Assembly: GCF_963678635.1 (NCBI RefSeq)
Contig: NW_026971576.1
Span: 62,001-126,000 of the forward strand
Length of the DNA stretch: 64,000 nucleotides
Origin: Symsagittifera roscoffensis
Lineage: Eukaryota > Xenacoelomorpha > Acoela > Convolutidae
Reading direction: 5' to 3'
In this document: positions 10,735-22,305 of the stretch, piece by piece
Layout: the number at the start of each line of letters is the position of its first letter
How positions within the stretch are numbered: position 1 is the stretch's first letter
Translations under genes and position numbers: made by a program
Notes under the pieces: model-generated
What the model saw: the letters and a program-made list of their open reading frames with translations, nothing else
Told to the model about the DNA's origin: nothing
Databases searched by the model: none

Positions 10735-11399
10735 CTGACGTTGAAATGATCATAGGGCAAGACTGCTTTCACGCCATCCGATCATTAGAATTTGACGGCG
10801 ATAAAAGCGAAGTTCACCGTTTGCGGCACGCTTACCAATCGGTTGGGTCCTCAGTGGTCCTCTACCATCATCTTTAGGTTTGCCATCTCACTGTTTCAAG
10901 TGTAGTGTTGAAGATAAGCACGCTCTAACAATGCTTGAATCAACTATTTCGCATGACGGAACTCGATACTCCATTGGTATGCTTTGGATCAATAAGGATG
11001 TCAATTTGCCAAACAACTACTACTCCGCTTTTGCATAGCTTAAGTCTTTGGAAAAGCGGCTCGAAAAAGATCCTGATCTGAAAAAACTTCACGGTAAAAC
11101 TATCCAGAACGATTTGGAAATGGGAAATATTGTTCTTCGAAAAATGAGGACGCCACAAGTGAGGTAAAAGTTTTTCAAAACACACGTCACATCTTCGTTG
11201 CTCGTGACTCCCCCACTTGTGCAAATTTTGCGCTTAATCAAACCGCAAGATATAATTACGCCAAGGTTCCAGCTGCTTCTTCTGCTGTCCTTGATATTTT
11301 TTATATGGATGATTTCTTAGGTTCTATCGCTGATTCGAAAGAAGCGCTAAACCTGAGTGAAGAGCATGTAAGTTTGTATGTCCCTGGTTTAGCAAAAAA
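10735..11399 (+). pseudogene. BEL RT fragments (copy 2)
   Basis: Parallel to copy 1: DVEMIIGQD near 10740, GMLW..DVNLPNNYYSAFA near 10978, LEKRLEKDPDLKKLHGKTI near 11050, and RDSPTCANFAL ... FYMDDFLGS near 11200-11330. The YMDD-type motif is intact here, whereas copy 1 has a changed residue. The section that should lie between the second and third blocks is deleted. The sequence stops at the junction at 11399. Confidence 0.65.
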
Positions 11400-12187
11400 A
11401 TTGTCATTTATTCTGTAAACTCTGAATTCACACGTTGTTTTGAGTTTTACTCTAACCTCCCCCCTCCCTCATATTTCAAACTTTTCAGTTTCTTAGTTGC
11501 CCTACGGGTTATTATGACTGAATGCGTGATGTTACGATGGAAAGTAAGAAGAAGAAAAGTGTTGTTAATAGTTAAGTTGTTCCCAAGCAAATCTTTATAA
11601 CATTTACAACGTAAAAGCAGCTTATCAAAATAACCCAAAAGGTTTTGAAAGTAACCCATAATCAGTCTTCAAATTTAGGCTCTTTTTACTTCTCCCCAAC
11701 CTCACATGAGCATCAACTTTATGGTCTAACGAGTGATTTTACAAGATTAATTATGAAGACCAAATTTGTTTTCATGGCCTAGTTTATCTGCATGTCAATT
11801 TTCATGACAATCGGACAATGCGAAGAGTAATTTTAAATATAAAAAACAGCAGGTGGGCAGGAAATGGAAAAAGAGCCAAAATTTAAGCTCGTAAAGCCTT
11901 TTCGTTACGCCATATTAATCTTATGGAGGAGGGGGTATAATGGAAAAATCAAATTCCAGCAGACGCCTCACGATCTTCTCTAAGTTTATCAAATCACTCC
12001 ATATATTTGTTCAACACTTTCTAAAAGTCATTTGTACTTAATATGATTTTGTAAATAAGTTTGAAAAAACATGTAATTTTTTCCTAATTTTCCCGCAATT
12101 TAATTAAATTTCGCGCTTTGAAGCAGCAGCCACATATTAAATCTTGAAGTCTGATTTTAAGTTGATTAGTAAAGCGAAATCCTTGAA
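11400..12187. other. Spacer before CAP copy B
   Basis: Duplicate of about 5955-6749 with scattered substitutions. No gene seen. It includes CCTCCCCCCTCCCTCATATT-type text and the ATTATGACTGAATGCG word shared with the other unit ends. Confidence 0.5.
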
Positions 12188-12712
12188 ATGTTTTTGTTGA
12201 CGAATTGTTTTGTTCTTGTCCAATTGATCAATCTGGCTGTGGGAGAAACTTTCGAGGATTTCATCCTTGACGCCCACAACAAACATCGACAGAACGGCGG
12301 GCTAACCGACTTGACCTATGATGACTCTGGAGATGGCAAGAGAAAGGTGGGGGACTTTCTTTCTGATTTGTGCTCAAAAGGAGAAACCCCGAAGGACTCC
12401 GATAATATTGTCGTCTACTCAGTATCACCTAGCCAGTCTTGGTCCGAGCCCAAAGATATTTCATTGGCCAAGAAAGCCTTTGAGGATGGCTACGATGATG
12501 CAGTAGAGAAGTTCAAATATGATGAAAGTTCTCTTAATGGCTGTAGTGATACTGAATCTGATCTTAATGCTGCAGACGTTTTGAACGGGGCGGTGGGCGA
12601 ACTAACACAGAAGTTGTATTGTAAAGCAAAGGTATTTAACATTCTAATATCCTTCCTCGCCTCTTTTTCACTTCGGCTCTGCCGTTTTCCACGGGCTGAG
12701 TTTTTCGACTGA
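12188..12712 (+). CDS. CAP/SCP-like secreted protein, copy B (open frame)
   Basis: A 174-codon frame from ATG 12188. Residues 1-18 are hydrophobic (LLTNCFVLVQLINLAVG), a likely signal peptide. Residues 24-40 hold FILDAHNKHRQNGG, which matches the first helix of the CAP domain. Residues near 135-147 (VGELTQKLYCK) match the CAP signature region but lack its usual W. CAP proteins commonly exceed 180 residues with Cys pairs after this point, so the frame is probably one exon or a truncated gene. The splice acceptor seen in copy A (CACTTCAG) is CACTTCGG here, so the 45-base intron could not be removed at that site. Expression is unknown. It lies beside a large palindrome and between BEL pieces. 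Confidence 0.55.
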   Translation: MFLLTNCFVLVQLINLAVGETFEDFILDAHNKHRQNGGLTDLTYDDSGDGKRKVGDFLSDLCSKGETPKDSDNIVVYSVSPSQSWSEPKDISLAKKAFEDGYDDAVEKFKYDESSLNGCSDTESDLNAADVLNGAVGELTQKLYCKAKVFNILISFLASFSLRLCRFPRAEFFD

Positions 12713-12728
12713 TGATTCGACAGGCACG

Positions 12729-12875
12729 GACGAAAAATGTCCAGTTTTAGTCGCAAATCAAAACAGTTGAACCAATTTTATAGTCAAACAAGTTCAAATC
12801 ATGGTTCGAACCATGATTTGACTATAACCTTGGTTCGACTGTCTTGATTTGCGACTAAAATAGGACATTGTTTGT
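12729..12875. repeat. Long imperfect palindrome, copy B
   Basis: Homologous to 7291-7433 and better preserved at the outside. AATGTCC and TTTTAGTCGCA on the left pair with TGCGACTAAAA and GGACATT on the right. Pairing can be followed weakly out to GATTCGAC (12715) against GTCGAATC (about 12890). The centre again has TCAAATCATGGTTC followed by its reverse complement. Confidence 0.6.
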
Positions 12876-14530
12876 CTGTGTTGTCGGTCGAATCATGAGC
12901 CGAACGTTTCAGCCCAGGCGCCACAAAATAAAAAAAACATTCAAGTTGAAACTGCGAATTGATTCCCTGTGATTGTTAGGAGCTTCTTTTTTCTATCGCT
13001 TCACGTTTTTTCACCTGTTTACCCCATGCAAGGGTCCCTCTACCCGCCCGCACTTCTGTTTGTTATCCCAAAATGGTCCATTGAATCTCCTCCAAGGTCC
13101 GTTTTTCATTCCTCCAAACACCAAAAAGGATCGAATCATGGGTCGAATGGAGCCTAATTATGGATTAAGCAAAAAATGTCGAATCGAGGGCTGAAAGGAA
13201 TAAAATCATGATTCGAAAGGGGTTTAATCAGTAGTCGAATAGGATCAAACCAAAATTTTGAAAGTTTCAATTTTTGAAACCCCATTTTATATAGATGTCT
13301 AATTGAAATGAATTTTCATGTTGGGACTCATTTATTTTCAACATGAAAATTCTTTTTAAATACACTTCTATACATTATGTTCATAGAAATTCTTTGTATT
13401 TTCTATATATTGTCTTCATGGACTTCCATATATTGTCTTCCCGGAATTTTGCTGTTGAGATTCCGGGATCTGAAAATAAAACCGTGACCTCGATCCGGGT
13501 CTTAAAATTGAACAAGTAGCACAGAATGTTCCTACCACAGTTTTAAAACCAAACAAAAAAGTTGGTGTTGTTTTTTTTTTCACGCTGCATGTTGTGATAC
13601 CCCCATTTCAACAGAAAAAAAAACAGAACAGAAAGTTTGAGAATAATAGGTCAAATGGAAAACAGTTTTAGGAGAAAATTGACTAGAAAAACAATTTTTT
13701 TAAAAAAATTTGTTGGATTGCGATAGGGAAAATAGATTTGCAAGAGGGCATTCAAATGTATGAGTATAAATTCTAAAATGTCAGTACAAATGAATTGCAA
13801 GAACTTGATTTGAACTTGAAAGATTTTTCTTCAAAAACTTAGCAAATATTTGCAAAGTGAGCACTCAGAAAGTGATATTATTTATCCGAGAGATATTTTC
13901 GGTGTTCCAATTGAGTAAAGCCGGATTTTTTATGCTTTATTGACAAGTCGGTCGGGTATAAAGAGATAATGGTAAAAGCTATTCTGAAGATTTTGAAATT
14001 GAGTTGCTAATTTGCGTTTTTGTTTATTAGATAATCAGGGGGTTTGTGAGCTAGGTTAGTTTTGGGATAAGTGATTTTGGAGATTTTTCAATTTATGTTA
14101 TTTTTATGTCTCTATGTTGTTTCTACTTATCTTTTGTGGGTTTCTAGGATCAACAATTTATTCAATATTGTTAGTTTTTATTCAAGTTGATAGAGAGAGA
14201 TTGTAATTTTGATGTTTGATTTGTCAAACATGAAAGTGTTGCTTTTTTGACCTGAAAGGCGGTGAGTTCAAAATTGGATTTTTGAACGGCGGTGGCGAAC
14301 AGACAGTGGGTAAAAGAAAAAAATCTGTGATCGGTTGATTAATATATATATATATTTTGAGAACTTTGAAAAGAACTTTTTTGGCTGTTTTCCAGTTTTC
14401 CCTCTTGGAAAATACCGAGTTTTATGTTTGTTTTACGTGTTATTACGGCTAAATGTGTGATGTTACGCTGTAAAGTATGAAGAACAAATCTGTTCACAGT
14501 TGACGATTTGTTCACGATGCCAAATTTCAT
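12876..14530. other. Duplicate of the segment downstream of CAP
   Basis: Repeats 7434-9040 with small insertions and deletions, including the 18-base hairpin text near 13312-13360 (one arm now imperfect). No gene is supported. At about 14470 the text continues past the point where BEL copy 2 interrupts the first unit. It therefore shows the uninterrupted arrangement. Confidence 0.5.
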
Positions 14531-15746
14531 TGCATTATGACAACGTTAAATAAGATTTTCAAAATTGAATTTGAAAAAGGGGGGCACTGGAAAAAAGCCG
14601 AAATTAAGGGAAGCAAATTTATGTGAAACTTTTCATGATACCGATGAAAATGTACGAGAAGTACTACATTGTCAGTGCGTATGTTAAATTCTTGTTTCCA
14701 ATTTGGTTTATTGGGGTCATGAAATTTTCTTTTTTCGAATCATTTGATTGTGGGATAAAAGCTTTGTAAACTTTTGTTGATTGGTTTTGTAGAATGAAAT
14801 TGTTCTGATTTATCGTTTATGTCGGAGTCAATTTTGTTCATGCAATTTAATTTTTTTTCAATAATGGGTTCATTTTGGATTGTTTTTGTTTGTTTTTTGT
14901 GTAATTATCTTTGTCCTTAGTTCCAGTGTATTGCAATTGTCAGAAGATCTTTGTTGTTGATTCAACAAAATGAAATGCGTCCAGTAAATGCGTATAATTG
15001 TGAAAGATCTCGGAGAGCGTTTTCATTTGTGTGATATGGTAGGAGGTTGTTTCTGTTTTGTTGAACTTCTCTGTTGGTCAATTGTTTTGTGTGTGACAAC
15101 TGTTGGTTTTTCGATAATCTGATAGGGTTTTTTTCTCAGTGGTTTTAACTTTTTTTGATATACATTTGTGTATTGTGAGGTTAGAGATTAGAACGAGTGT
15201 TCCAGTTTTTAAATCGAAAGTTTTTTTAAAACGAGTTGATTTGAGATTGATTTTTTAAAATCTTTGTATTAGTTACTTTGCTACATTTTGATAGAACTCA
15301 TTATATTTTTCGACTTTCTTAGATCCATTCCGTGTTGCAAAAATTTTGGATGATGAAAAAGAGCTTCAATCTGAGTATGAGGTGGTAGGTTAAAACATTT
15401 TGAGTCTTAAGATGGTTTACGATGGCTTTGTGTACCCTTTTTTGTTCGCTATGAGCTTTTTTGGTTAAGTGGTGTTTGCTTGAAATCCATTGCGTAGGTT
15501 GACAAGCCAGAAGTTGTGGTTAGTTGAGAGACTTTGAATTTTTTAAAACTTTTGTTGGCCATTCATCTTGTTTAATGTCATTTCCATTAATAAAACATGG
15601 TAAGTAGTTGATATATCTTTTTGATATAGTTGTTATACCTTGTTGTTTTGCTGCCGTTTTTTTTGTAACGATTTCTTCAATTAGGCTTTGTGATGGTGTT
15701 TGATTTTTTGCTAGTTGTGTTAATCCATTTACGTTTTCCAGTTTAT
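14531..15746. other. T-rich DNA without recognised gene
   Basis: Strongly strand-asymmetric sequence (T over A on the + strand) with no long frame. A short run at about 15323-15395 reads PFRVAKILDDEKELQSEYEV between an acceptor-like TTTCTTAG and a GTAGGT, which loosely recalls a chromodomain start. It is too short to call. The segment ends exactly where an inverted Gypsy LTR begins. Confidence 0.4.
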
Positions 15747-16634
15747 TGTAACATTCGCCCAAATACTACATAGTGACGGAGCGTAGAAAAACTACCTATA
15801 GACGACTGGCTGGCGTCAGCTACCGTAGTTCTACTCTTTTTTAAACGTCTAGACCTAGCCAGTTGAATTCTGGTCAGCATAGGGCTACGTGAAACGTTAC
15901 CGTTTTTATGCCATCCGTCAAACGACTTTTAATCTGCTTAGGTTTACATGCGAAGACAACCACATAACTGGCTCTCGGATCCCCAGACTACATGATTATC
16001 ATTAAAAACACGGCTTGAATGTCCTATTTTACTATTTTTTTGGTGACAGTTGAAAATTAAATCAATTGGAGATGGATTGATCTTTCCTCTTCCTAGCTAC
16101 TCATATTCTAAAATAACAATCAATGTCGGTGTTAATTCAAATGTTTATGACATCAGAATATAGCTAAAAAGTTAGTTTACTACAGGCCTTCACCATATGA
16201 TGGTCACTGGGGGCCGAGCCTCCGGTTCCGTGTTTTCTCTCTAATAACGTCGTTATTACTCTAAGTTCGTGGCACGTGACGGTACTGCTCCTTCCGTACG
16301 CCCCACCGAAGCCTCCTTTCCTTCTATTGGTTTCAATTAGTCGTCTTATCCTGCGTGATCGTCACGATAAGAGGCTTCGTCTTTTCCTTCAGTTTTCTTG
16401 ACCGTCTACCACTCGCTAATTCGGTTGTTGTTGTGTTTTCTGTGCCTTTTCAACCAAAAATGGCCATTTCACTTATTTCTCAGAAATAAACTGTCCGCAA
16501 TCGATTTTTCGAAAATTAAAATTTCCAGAATTTTTCGACCCTCCTTTTTATTAATAAATGCTTATTAAGGCCTCTTATGTCCTATTCGTACTGCATCGGC
16601 AGGCTCCGCTGTGCCAATCCGGGGGAAGGGCACA
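15747..16634 (-). repeat. Lone Gypsy LTR in inverted orientation
   Basis: About 888 bases that match, as reverse complement, the 3' LTR at 46820-47656 and the partial 5' LTR at 21832-22305. Shared landmarks are TGTAACATTCGCCCAAATAC at the end, GACTGGC.GGCGTCAG, CCTATTTTACTAT, GGAGATGGAT, and the GC-rich GCCTCTTATCGTGACGATCACGC. The ends read TGT...ACA on the minus strand. No matching flanking five-base repeats are visible (TTTAT on one side, TATGC on the other). It is either a solo LTR or one end of a rearranged element. Confidence 0.65.
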
Positions 16635-16764
16635 TATGCATGATTGTTGAATTCAGACTATAGATAATTTTTCTCCCGTAAAACAAGGTTTTATTGTTAA
16701 ATGGTGTTGTATCTTTGCGAAACTGAAAAACCTACAAAAAGATTTTACGTACTGATATAATTTC

Positions 16765-17880
16765 AGTTGCTGAGCTTAAAATGTTGTTTGGTATGTCAAA
16801 AACATTTCGTGATATAATTCGGGGTCCCATAAGTTTTGTGCATCATCGGACGTGATTGTTTCAAAGTCGCAGTGTGTGCTAATTTTTCTCTACGCTGCTG
16901 AATTAAGTCAAGAATGTGTTGAAAACATTCTGTTTAAAGCATGAAAAAGTTTTCATTAGATCAACTTACTTTCGCCTTTTCTCTAAATGCAAGTTTATTG
17001 CGGGTTGGTTTTGAAAATTGTGCGAAGAAGATTACTTCTGTTCTTAGTGATGTTTGTCTGGGTTTTTGTATGGGTGAAGCATGATGTGCTTCATCTGTAA
17101 CTAATATAGAAAGATACTTATATATGCGTTTACGTTGTCTGTTAAATTTTGTTTTTCTATTTATGGGAATGTTATGTTTCTTGATGGCGCATACTTTTCT
17201 GGTTTTTTATTGTGTACTGTTTTTTTAACCATTAATGAAATGAAAACAAAACGAATGATATGTTTTTGTGGTTCTTATTGTGTGTTGTTTTTTCTTCTAT
17301 GAAGAATTTTGTACGCTTTAATGTTTTTTTTCCTGTTAGATCTTTTTTGTAATGGTTTTTCAAACTTTCTAAATAGAATATAAAAGTTCTACGTCAGTTG
17401 GTCGTTTGTTGTCAGTGTCAGTGTCGTCTTTTGCAAGAAATTTTTTTTTTCTGGAATTTCAACTGTCGTTTTTCGTGTTAACAACACAATGTATTTCTAC
17501 TTGAGATTGGGACACTTCATCAATTGGGACACTTCATCAACACTATGTCGAGATTGGGACACTTCATCAATTTTTATTGAAATCAATCTACTCTGTGATT
17601 TGGATTTCTTTGTGTAAAGAGAAATAATACAAGTTCTTGATCTGTGAATAAAACTGCTTGCTGTTTTGATCCAAGAATCAAATTTTCATTTTCTGTTTTC
17701 TCGTAAATTAAAGCTGTTTTTTGTTTCTCTCATAAAGAGAGTCTTAGTTCTGTTTGTTAAAAATCGAGAATTTGCTGAGATTAAAATGTTTATTTGTGTT
17801 CTTTGATGAGATTGAAGAGTGCTGATATTTCAAAGTTTGTACTATTTTTTAAAAATTTTCCTTCTTTTCGCCAGGATTCC
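16765..17880 (-). repeat. AT-rich L block 0 (partial)
   Basis: Matches the L blocks at 20030-21830, 48567-50262 and 52205-53655: GTTGTTTGGTATGTC, CAAGAATGTGTTGAAAACATTC, GCAAGTTTATTGCGGGTTGG and CTCTGTGATTTGGATTT. It ends earlier than the others. An 18-base word, ATTGGGACACTTCATCAA, occurs three times at 17506, 17523 and 17553 where the other blocks have one degenerate copy. I suspect an old LTR-like unit read on the minus strand, but that is inference. Confidence 0.45.
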
Positions 17881-18179
17881 TCTCGGTTGTCGTTTAGTAA
17901 ACATATAGTTAGTGGTGAGACAAACGTGGTGAGATGTATACTTACTTTTCAAATAAGTCCAGTAATCTATTGACTTTATCGTGAATGGTTATGGGTAGTT
18001 TAATTGCGCGTTGGTTTTTGAGTGCTGCGTCTGCTTTTAGTTGAAGCTATAGTGGTATCACCTTTTGCGGCATCACCTTTTGCTAGTATCATCTTTAAAT
18101 AGCATCACTTTTTTTGATGCAGCATGATCTTCTGCGAGTTTTAACAATATACTTGCTTATTGTTCTTATTATTATGTTT

Positions 18180-20030
18180 TTTTTCATGTGATAGTGTTGA
18201 AAAATCAACGTTTTTAATTTTTTTGGTGGGTTAGTTCAAAAATATAATTTAAATATATCCTAATAATTCTAAGGGAAGTGACATCTGGCACGATGAATTA
18301 TTTATATATTTTTATGAATTATATATTTATAACTCGGACTTGTCTGTGTTCGTAATTTTCGTTAACTTGATTGACGACGTTGTTACTCAAAAAAATTATG
18401 GTTTGGTCAGTTCGAGATCAGACAAATTTTGAGTGTTTTGTTTTCTGATTGTTTATATGATAAAAGTTTTGAATGATTGTTTATACATTAAAAATTTCGA
18501 AAAAAATTTGGTTGCTTAATTAACCGTTGAAAGAATTTTATAATAACTGTTAATACATTTTCAGTAATAAATGGTATGCCTATTAAGTTATCTTTGATAT
18601 CTGTTATCTGGGTTTTTTTGTTTAAATAGCTCTTTTATGAGTAACCTTGTACCATAGTTTTTCTTGGTTGGAGGCATAAATCAAGTTTATAATAGTTTTG
18701 AAGGCATGGACTTTGTGATGAGGCTATCTTATTTGGAGTATCTTGAAGTGTTATATTTGGATCCAAAGAAAAAATTTCATTCCATAATTTGTTCTATATA
18801 CTATTTGATTTTACGCCTGATCCGATTCAAAAATTAGTTTTTAAATCATAAAAATGAGAAATTCTACTTTTCAAGCTTTCTGAGAGAAATGGTAGGGTCC
18901 AAACTTTTTCTTGTGATGGCAGAACTTTAGGAATTGACTTTAGATGTAAATGGTCGGATCCTTACAATGGTCTAAACCGTTCTCACAATAATTTTTGCTG
19001 CGATTGTTCTAGTGTGAACAAGTTCTGCTATAATTAGAATAATTACTTCTGTTTGAAAGTGATCTTGAGTAATAATTCCCATTTTGACTATTGCAGCTAC
19101 TAGAACGGATATATCTTTTTTGAGTATTACAGTAAGAATTTTCTTGATTTGGCAATGTTCATCTAGATTTTTTGTTGCATGGAGTTTGTGAATTGTTGTT
19201 GTTACAGTTAGATGAAAGTGGGTTTCCTGAACTGTTTTTGCCCATTTTTTTTCCTTTTGAAGTACTTTGGTCTTTTTCAGTTTATTGATAGAAAAATATA
19301 TTTGGTTCTTTGTGTTCTGGTTGTTGTTTTGGTTTATTTCGTTGATTTTGTCTACATTCTGCAATGCTAGGTCTGTTTCTTTTACGTTTTTAACAACTTT
19401 TTTTGAATGAAGCTTTTGCTTTAAATTTGATCTTTTTGTATATATTAAATGATTTTGTTTTCTTTTCAGCTATTTCAGACTCTGATTCTTGTATGTTCAT
19501 TATAACAGAGTGGATTCATTGAATATAAGAAACATACTGTTGTCTCAAATTTTCCGGGTCGTCTAGTTCCATTGTTATTTCTGCTGGTTCTAATTTGTCT
19601 ACGACTTTGCGAAAATCTAATTCCGGTTCGTTAACTTTAAGGGATGTGAGGTGTTTTTCCTTATTGCTATTTTTCTTCATTGTGTAGTTAAAGTAATCAT
19701 CAGAACCACTGTCAGTTAAAGAAAAGACTAAGGTGTTTTTCTTTCTTGTGTTTTTCCAAATTGTGTAGTAAATGAAATCATTAGAATTACTGTCAGTTTT
19801 GTGTTTTTGTAATCATTTTTATTCAAACAAAATTTTTTGGTTATTAGTTTTTCTAATCTTAGGGTGATGAACACAATTTTAATGAAGAGTTTGTTTATTG
19901 TTTCTGGTCCTGAGTTTAAAACTGAGATGGCTGTAACAGAAACTAAATAATCTTCAACCGAGTACTCAGAATCTGTTAGTTAGAAAACTTTTTGTGGTTC
20001 ATTTGATCTAATGGAGGATCCCCCACACGT
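18180..20030 (-). repeat. AT-rich G block 1 with decayed gag-like minus-strand frame
   Basis: Homologous to 47690-48567 and 50290-52204. On the minus strand, an open frame at 18972-19364 carries an N/Q-rich stretch (INQNNNQNTKNQ), a lysine-rich part and LDEHCQIKK. The frame just upstream (about 19480-19800) reads DSGSDDYFNYTMKKNSNK and IMNIQESESEIAEKK, and the third block keeps close versions of these. Such N/Q-rich text around a CxxC-like end is common in insect-type retroelement gag, but no intact zinc knuckle or pol is visible. Treat as unidentified decayed coding sequence. Confidence 0.35.
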
Positions 20031-21831
20031 TGCTATACTTGAAATGTTGTTTGATATGTCGCGACATTCCACAGAGCCGCATTCCATTCACGGAGACCAA
20101 TTAAGTCAAGGTTGTGTTGGAAACATTCTTTTTAAACAAAGCAAATGTGTTCTTTAGGTTGACCTTAACTGTTTTTGAAACTTTTCTCTCAAACAGTGTG
20201 TGCAAATGCTTTTCTAGGTGGCTCAATTAGGTGTAAATATTGATTTAGAAATAAATATTAAACAAGGCAAATATTTTCTTTAAATCAACTTGTTTTTGCC
20301 TCTTCTCTATCTGCAAGTTTATTGTTGGTTGGTTTTACATATCGTGAGAGGAAGTTTTCCTCTGCTCTTAGTGCTGTTTGTCTGGATGTTTCTAAGGGTG
20401 AAATATGAACTGTTTCATCTGTAACTAACATAGAATCATAACTATATATGCGTTTATGGTGTCAAATAAACCCTGTTTTTCTATTATTGGGAAAATTTTA
20501 TTCTTGATGGTGCATACTTTTTTGGTTTGTGTTCTTTTTTATCTATAAAGAAACCAGTATATGAATGATCTGTCTATGTGGTTTTTGTTGTGTGTTTTTT
20601 TTTCTTGAAAAGTTTGGTTTTTTAAAGGTTTTTTTCCTTTAGATCTATATTATAATAGTTGTTCTGACTTTCTAAATAAAATGGAAAAGTTCTAGGTTAG
20701 TTAGTTGTTTGTTCTCAAGTGTTATAACTTGTACTGCGTTTTGCATTCTATTCGTCGTGATGTTTGTCTTTTAAAAGAAAAACTTGAAGTTTGTGGAATT
20801 TTAATTGTGGGTTTTTGTGTTAATAATTCCGGCGTTTTAATTCTGGTGTTGGAGTTCAGTCTATGTGGAGATAGGGAAACTTCATTAAAATTAAATAATA
20901 TACTCTGTGATTTGGATTTGTTTTTCGTGTGAAAAAAAAAACTATTTAAAATTTGTGATTTGTAAAAAAAACTTAAGCACTTTGATCGAAAAATCAATTT
21001 ATGTATTCTGGTAGCGTGTAAATTATAGCTTTACTTTCTCTCTAGTTTAGAAAGTCTTAGTTCTGTTTGTGTGAAAAATTATGAACTAGCTGAAACAAAG
21101 TTCATTTTATTTAATTGCTAACAAAATTGATAGAATGCTGCTGTTTCAAAGTTTGAAGCGTCGAATTTTGCCTAGAATGATTGACTGGGACCAGGTTCTA
21201 CTCGCTAGATAGTTTTTTAAGTTTATCGAGTTTTTTTATGTTCGATTGTCCATTCAAAATGTTTTGTTGACGTAATATGATATAGACGGTTCCTAGGTAC
21301 GGTGGCATTTTTGAACAAATTTACTTCAAAAAAGTAACATTCAAATTAACTCTTGAATTTGCTTTTTACTTGGTGGTTGTAGTTTCAAAGTTGCTGTAAT
21401 TCTTGAATTTGACAGTGTTTTTACTGTTTTTTTGGTGATATGTCCTAAAAATTTTACTCCGGCAAGGAAAAACTGGGGCTGCTCTCATGTTTTCCGCTTG
21501 AAAAATTTGTTTTTTTTCTAAAAGCTGAAAAATTCCTGCTTTTGTTGCTGTGACTGAATCAAAACATCGGCTAAATACGTGATAATTTGTTATTAAGTAT
21601 TAGTTGTCGGGAAACATCGCTCAAAAATGCAGAAAAAACTAATTTGGTAGAACAAATGATTTTTTCGGCTTACTACTACCACTTGGGTTGTATAGCATGA
21701 TTGTTCATCTAGGGTCATTTGATTATATGCTCTGTTCAAATCAGTTGTTGTGTATTATTGTCCTTTGGTTTTTGTGAGTTTTCTTGGATTCGTGCTATCG
21801 GCTAATTTTTTTTCGATTCCCTGGATTCATT
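20030..21831 (-). repeat. AT-rich L block 1, cut by the Gypsy element
   Basis: Homologous to L blocks 2 and 3. It contains GTTATAACTTGTACTGCGTT, GGGAAACTTCATTAAA and a GC-richer 38-base core at 21272-21309 (GATATAGACGGTTCCTAGG inside). The 38-base core is identical at 49697-49734 and differs at two positions at 53412-53449. The block ends at about 21831 in GCTATCGGCTAATTTT...CGATTC, where block 2 continues with other sequence, so the Gypsy element sits at this point. Confidence 0.45.
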
Positions 21832-22305
21832 GAGGCTCGGTTTCCCAGAGACAGTATATGGTGAAGGACTATATAAATAACTGACTTTTTAGCTACTCTG
21901 ATGCCATAAGCATTTGAATTAACATCGCAACTGATTGATATTTTAGAATATGAGTAGCCAGGATGAGGAAAGGGTCAATCCATCTCCAACGGATTTAATA
22001 TAGAACGGTCACCAAAAACATAGTAAAATAGGATATTCAAGCCGTGTTTTAAAAGCAATCACATAGTCTGAGGATCCAGCTATGTGGTTATATTCGAATG
22101 TAAACGAAAGCTGATTAAAAGTCGTTTGACTGATGCCCAGGAAATAGTAACTTTTTACTTAGCCCTAAACAGACCAGAAAATTAACTGGCTAGGTCGATA
22201 CGGTGAAAAACGAGTAGAATCTAGGTAACTGACGCCGGCCAGTCGTTAATAGGCACTTTTTCTACACTCCGCACTGTGTAGTATTTGGGCGAATGTTACG
22301 TTACA
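21832..22305 (+). repeat. Gypsy 5' LTR, 5'-truncated
   Basis: Matches the last ~475 bases of the 3' LTR (from GAGGCTCG and CCAGAGACAGTAT through TACTCTGATGCCATAA, GGATTTAATATAGAAC, ACGCCGGCCAGTCGTTAATAGG, to GGGCGAATGTTAC). It ends with GTTACGTTACA rather than GTTACA. The first ~360 bases of the LTR are missing. TGGCACTCCTCGG at 22318 starts with TGG as tRNA-primer sites do, but it lies 12 bases past the LTR end and I could not identify the tRNA. Confidence 0.65.

Larger units (their letters stand above)
9031..11399 (+). mobile_element. BEL/Pao retrotransposon remnant, copy 2
   Basis: A second + strand BEL fragment, closely related to copy 1. It covers the gag N-terminus, gag finger, protease and the two RT pieces with the same internal deletion as copy 1. 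It ends within the post-catalytic RT region at AGCAAAAAAA (11399), where it is joined to sequence homologous to about 5950, so RNase H and integrase are absent. Its left junction near 9040 interrupts text that continues intact at 14470. Together these ends outline a segmental duplication with a later deletion. Confidence 0.8.

Noticed and set aside
15323-15395. Short exon-like run reading PFRVAKILDDEKELQSEYEV between TTTCTTAG and GTAGGT, similar to a chromodomain start
   Set aside because: Only about 24 codons, and nothing that continues a chromodomain was found in the T-rich flanks; chance cannot be excluded.
18060-18130. Repeated GCATCA/ATCACCTTTTGC words
   Set aside because: Short run of similar words in AT-rich DNA; no unit or spacing of a CRISPR or regulatory array.
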